Below are positions 17,457-20,667 of a stretch of 20,667 bases of DNA, piece by piece (within the stretch, counting starts at the first letter, position 1; each line of letters starts with the position of its first letter). A program made the translations under genes and the position numbers. The notes under the pieces were generated by a model. That model ran no database searches. It saw only the letters and a list, made by a program, of their open reading frames with translations, and was not told where the DNA came from. Origin of the DNA: Asterionellopsis glacialis (Eukaryota; Bacillariophyta; Plagiogrammaphyceae; Rhaphoneidales; Asterionellopsidaceae); assembly GCA_014885115.2 (NCBI GenBank), contig WKLE02003647.1:1-20667 (forward strand), in the 5' to 3' direction.

Positions 17457-17959
17457 AAAGAAATTAATTTAAAATCCTACTCTATTAGTAGAATGGTTGA
17501 AACCAACGCCTTTCCCTTTCATTATGTTTCTGTGCTCAAGACAAGATTTTTTGGTGGGAAGCGAGTGCGAAAAACATTCTTGGCCTGTACATGCCGATCA
17601 AGCCAATTTGACATATTGTGAACTCCAAGAGAATGCATAACAACATACCACAGTAAGATTCATTTTTCGAAACTAACCTTTGCAGACTATTTTAAAACCT
17701 CTAGAGGCGTTTATATTATTATTCTTTGCATAATCATCATTACCTAATTTTTCATATTGTGAGTTTCATGGACTTGACAAGGGGTTCAAAAGGGAAAAAA
17801 TGATTTTGACAAACAGCATTGACATTTCTTTATTCCACTTGTAATCCTAATCATGGTCACCCCCACCGCTCTTTTTGTATTTCCCCCCCACACATCCCAA
17901 TATCATTTTTTTTTAAAAAAGAGTACTCTTGAGTTTGTACAAAATTTCTGTCTTGGTTT
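17457..17959. other. Intergenic, between convergent INPP4-like and CAF-1 genes
   Basis: AT-rich, no open frame of note. It holds the two 3' UTRs. A T-run followed by an A-run near 17905-17922 can pair as a weak AT hairpin. Confidence 0.4.
17829..17834 (-). terminator. Candidate polyadenylation signal for the CAF-1 p60 gene
   Basis: AATAAA on the minus strand, 126 bases after the stop of the gene ending at 17960. Confidence 0.3.
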
Positions 17960-20179
17960 TCAGTTGACTGTCGTCAAAAGAGTAGGTTGAATCCTCTTTT
18001 TCTTCTTCGTAGGAGGTTGATTCAATGACAATTTTGTAACAGCTTGTCCTACTTCTTTTGTAGTAGCATCATCGGATTCTCTTTTTTTAGTATTCATGGT
18101 AACAGCAGTAGTAGTAGTAGTAGTAGTAGTAGGTGGAGTAACTGTCTTGGATGCCATGGTTGTTGTTGTGGTTGATGTGGATGATGGTGGGGTTTGTTTC
18201 GCACGTTTCAAAGGACGTGCAATCAAAATATTGGCAGGTCCTGGTTCACATGGGGGAAGAGGAGGTGTATTGGATGCCAATGGTCGAACGGGACTCTTTG
18301 TGGTTCCTTTACTGGTAGTAGTAGTTGTTGTTGTTGTAGTAAGGGGTGGTACATTCTTATAGACTTGTCCGAGTTCACCCTGGGTAAAGGAAACAATGGA
18401 AATATACCCATCTGTACTAGATACGACTAAATGATGTCCATCCGCAGACCATGCCGCATCCGTTAATCCAGCATAATGTAATCCACGTGCAATAGCCAAG
18501 GGTCTTGAATGGTAGGTATCATAAATTAAAATGGAATCCAATGTCAATACACAAAATACATGACGGTAGGGTAATCCGCATGACAATAATGATGATTTTT
18601 TCGATTTGGAGGATGATTTGGGAGGAGGAGGTGATTTGTTTTCTTTTTCACCGTCTGTGCAAGAAGAAGATGTGGATTCTTCTTGTTGTTCTTGTTTCGA
18701 AGGATTCTTGGGTAGTTGAAATAAGACTGGATTCGGACGAATGACAACGGATGGTTTTTCTAATCCATGCAAGACCTTGTAGGGTTTATCATAATGATGA
18801 CGTGCATAAATATGTGTGGCAAAGGATGACGACAATGATGACGAAGATGAGGATGGTTCTCCTTCTTCTGCTCGTACTTGGTTGGGATGATGCCAAAGAG
18901 CTGTAGGTACAATCAAAAATGCACCATCGGTTGTAAACCGTAATCGACGGAAAAAGGATTCCACTGTAGATTCATCTGCAAATAAATAGTGTTTCTTTTC
19001 TTTGCTACCACTACTCGCATTATTGTTGTTGTTGTTGCTGTTATTATTATTTGGACCAGGCGATGATGATAAAGAATCCAATGTTGTTGTTGTAGTAGTA
19101 TCCTTGTTGGTATTAGAAAAATACTTGAGTGTTTTGCATTTCATCAATTCCAATTTTTCATAATCCGCATGTAATTGTTGTGGTTGTGACTGTGTCATTC
19201 CTGGAGTAGTAGTAGTAGTTGCATCTCTAGTCGTAGGAGATTTGTGGTCCACGGCAGCAGCAGTAGCAGCGTTCGTGGTAGGGCTGTTACAGTGGGAATT
19301 ATTATTATTGGATTGTTCGGTAAGTGTTCCTACTGTGACTGCAGAAGCTACTGAATTTGATTTCTTCTTGGATGCTTTCTTTTTTGACACTTTACGAGGA
19401 TAAACACGTACGGTGCGATCACTCCCCATACTCGTGACATAGTGTCCAAGAGGATCATAGGCAACACCTTGTACAAAGTGTGTATGATCTTTCGAATTGC
19501 GATAAATACAATTCCAACTATTTTGACTACTTGATGGAGGAGACCTTGTTGGAGAAATGTGCATCTTGTTGCTACTAGCACCATTCATAGCATTGCCATT
19601 GCTACCACTTCCACTAAGTTCATAAATGAGGACTGAATGGTCAATACTTCCTACAATAAATCGATTCGAGGAGGAGGACCAATCTAAATCACAAATGCCT
19701 TCGGCACAGGGAGTGTGAATTACACGGCAATGCAAATCGTTTTCTTTTTCAATACGCGACCAATCCGATCGAGAGGCACAAGTCCATATAATAATTGTGC
19801 CTCCATCCCCAGCCGTGGCTAAAAATCGTCCATTGGGACTAAATTTGACAATATTGACGGACCGATCGTGACGATTCAAAGTGATCAAGTGACGAATGTC
19901 GGTAGTTGACGATACTTGAAGTATAGTATTCGTATGGGGATTGCTCGTATTGTCATTGTCATTTTTTGGTTGTTTCATATGAATGTTCCATAAATGAATT
20001 TCACTGGAATTCCCTGCCGTGACAAGAATATCATGACCATCAAAATTATGTGCAAGGGTATCAGGAGTTGCAGTTGCAGCACCTGTACTTAGTAAATCAA
20101 GAGAATACAAAGGTGCATTCTTTCCATCATCACGTTCCGAACCATTGTGCCATAAAATTTGGGGTGTTTCAACCTTCAT
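17960..20179 (-). CDS. CHAF1B: Chromatin assembly factor 1 subunit B (CAF-1 p60/FAS2/Cac2), WD40 protein
   Basis: A 739-residue single-exon protein. CAF-1 deposits newly made H3-H4 on replicating and repaired DNA; this WD40 subunit contacts the large subunit and ASF1. The start MKVETPQILWHN and PLYSLDLL match the family opening. WD repeats follow: TAGNSSEIHLWN (54-65), RSVNIVKFSPNGRFLATAGDGGTIIIW (106-132), GICDLDWSSSSNRFIVGSIDHSVLIYE (161-187), FVQGVAYDPLGHYVTSMGSDRTVRVY (235-260), FFRRLRFTTDGAFLIVPTALW (409-429), YRHVFCVLTLDSILIYDT (538-555) and LTDAAWSADGHHLVVSSTDGYISIVSF (572-598). These are in the same order as in CAF-1 p60. Long low-complexity inserts interrupt the propeller at 263-405 (Lys, Asn, Thr runs), 436-453 (Ser) and 490-532. 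The tail 605-739 is Thr/Pro-rich and ends KKKKRIQPTLL (725-735). That resembles the B-domain-like ASF1-binding motif (R-R-I-x-P) of Cac2 and HIRA, so ASF1 binding is inferred. The neighbours give no functional link. Confidence 0.94.
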   Translation of the reverse strand: MKVETPQILWHNGSERDDGKNAPLYSLDLLSTGAATATPDTLAHNFDGHDILVTAGNSSEIHLWNIHMKQPKNDNDNTSNPHTNTILQVSSTTDIRHLITLNRHDRSVNIVKFSPNGRFLATAGDGGTIIIWTCASRSDWSRIEKENDLHCRVIHTPCAEGICDLDWSSSSNRFIVGSIDHSVLIYELSGSGSNGNAMNGASSNKMHISPTRSPPSSSQNSWNCIYRNSKDHTHFVQGVAYDPLGHYVTSMGSDRTVRVYPRKVSKKKASKKKSNSVASAVTVGTLTEQSNNNNSHCNSPTTNAATAAAVDHKSPTTRDATTTTTPGMTQSQPQQLHADYEKLELMKCKTLKYFSNTNKDTTTTTTLDSLSSSPGPNNNNSNNNNNNASSGSKEKKHYLFADESTVESFFRRLRFTTDGAFLIVPTALWHHPNQVRAEEGEPSSSSSSLSSSFATHIYARHHYDKPYKVLHGLEKPSVVIRPNPVLFQLPKNPSKQEQQEESTSSSCTDGEKENKSPPPPKSSSKSKKSSLLSCGLPYRHVFCVLTLDSILIYDTYHSRPLAIARGLHYAGLTDAAWSADGHHLVVSSTDGYISIVSFTQGELGQVYKNVPPLTTTTTTTTTSKGTTKSPVRPLASNTPPLPPCEPGPANILIARPLKRAKQTPPSSTSTTTTTMASKTVTPPTTTTTTTTAVTMNTKKRESDDATTKEVGQAVTKLSLNQPPTKKKKRIQPTLLTTVN
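18107..18131. repeat. In-frame trinucleotide microsatellite (AGT)n in the CAF-1 gene
   Basis: About eight AGT units, encoding the Thr run at residues 684-691 on the minus strand. Similar mixed GTA/GTT runs lie at about 18314-18341 (Thr), 19085-19102 (Thr) and 19018-19050 (Asn run from TTG/TTA). Confidence 0.85.
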
Positions 20180-20186
20180 TGTGTTT

Positions 20187-20200
20187 TATATATATATATA
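20187..20200. repeat. (TA)7 microsatellite immediately upstream of the CAF-1 ATG
   Basis: Alternating TA from 20187 to 20200, ending seven bases before the minus-strand start codon. It is too close to the ATG to act as a TATA box for a transcript beginning there, so I treat it as a simple repeat in the 5' UTR. Confidence 0.7.
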
Positions 20201-20667
20201 ATTTTTTGGGGAGGGGAGGACAGGGTTCCACTGACTGTCAAGTCTAGAGTTACAAGAGAGAGTCTGGAATTGAACAAGTGACCGTCAGGGTTCGACACAC
20301 TACGAATATATGTTTGAGCTTTAAAATTGCCACAAACACAAAATGATGGAAAAACTACAACACAAACTATTTCGATTGTGCAGTTCTTCTCTCTTGTTGA
20401 ATTCTTCTAGTTCTTGATGGTTTGTCCTTTACGGGGTTTTTCTCTCTGTTTTCCCAAGAGATGAAGAATAAAAACCAACTGTACTGACAAGCAAGACCTG
20501 AACAATGTCACAACGTGAACACAATGGAGAGGATACTTCTTGTCTTGGATGTGTGTGTAGTGTGAGCGTGTCGTTCCAATATGATTCTACTGTCTCTTGT
20601 CGTACAAAAGCTACCGAGCAGAGAGAAATAATAGGAACGGAGTGTTGTCTTTTTTTTTTTTTTTTTT
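20201..20667. other. Upstream region of CAF-1 gene; possible gene start at the window edge; terminal poly-T
   Basis: No firm gene. A plus-strand frame opens at ATG 20505 and stays open for 54 codons to the window end (MSQREHNGED...). Composition is unconvincing and its last residues come from an 18-base T run (20650-20667). It could be the 5' end of a gene or chance. The T run at the very edge may also be where an assembly contig ends. Confidence 0.3.

Noticed and set aside
20187..20200. TATA box for the CAF-1 gene
   Set aside because: The TA run lies 7-21 bases before the ATG, too close to position a transcription start upstream of the start codon.
1..20667. CRISPR array, prokaryotic operon or biosynthetic cluster
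   Set aside because: There are no regularly spaced repeats. The genes are eukaryotic, on mixed strands and of unrelated function.

Overview
The window looks like nuclear DNA of a stramenopile alga, most likely a diatom. The sequence is AT-rich between genes and the genes are long with almost no introns. A copia-type retrotransposon relic carries the FHMDFGF-type integrase start that I associate with diatom copia elements. One gene has a presequence compatible with the bipartite plastid leader of secondary algae. The CAF-1, INPP4-like, plant-type LRR and lipid desaturase genes are typical of such genomes. I cannot name the species from sequence alone.

Layout, left to right. 1-750 (-) is the decayed copia gag-pol relic, running off the left edge. 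751-1486 is intergenic, with a two-copy diverged tandem repeat just before the next gene. 1487-2521 (+) is a VOC/glyoxalase-fold protein fused to a C-terminal DUF1289 domain. It converges with 2750-4797 (-), a three-exon secreted or organellar phytanoyl-CoA dioxygenase-like Fe(II)/2-oxoglutarate oxygenase with an unrecognised C-terminal region. 4798-6458 is intergenic, with a cluster of near-palindromic TACCWGGTA motifs and an inverted repeat. 6459-9848 (+) is a three-module cell-surface LRR protein with a likely GPI tail. 9849-11195 is AT-rich spacer with two hairpins. 11196-12518 (-) is a membrane fatty acid desaturase. 12519-13796 is intergenic, with a much denser TACCWGGTA cluster. 13797-17456 (+) is an inositol polyphosphate 4-phosphatase-like protein. 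It converges with 17960-20179 (-), the CAF-1 p60 (CHAF1B/FAS2) WD40 subunit. 20180-20667 is the upstream region, ending in poly-T at the window edge.

The genes do not form one pathway or cluster. They are housekeeping chromatin (CAF-1), phosphoinositide signalling (INPP4), lipid metabolism (desaturase, PhyH-like) and cell surface (LRR) genes side by side. I see no convincing new defence or biosynthetic system. The most unusual signals are: (1) the TACCWGGTA clusters, both upstream of minus-strand genes; (2) the VOC-DUF1289 fusion built from two bacterial-looking domains; (3) the tandem splice donor in the PhyH-like gene, which would switch its C-terminus; (4) the internally triplicated LRR/Cys-cap architecture; (5) a desaturase with a front-end-type third histidine box but no cytochrome b5 domain.
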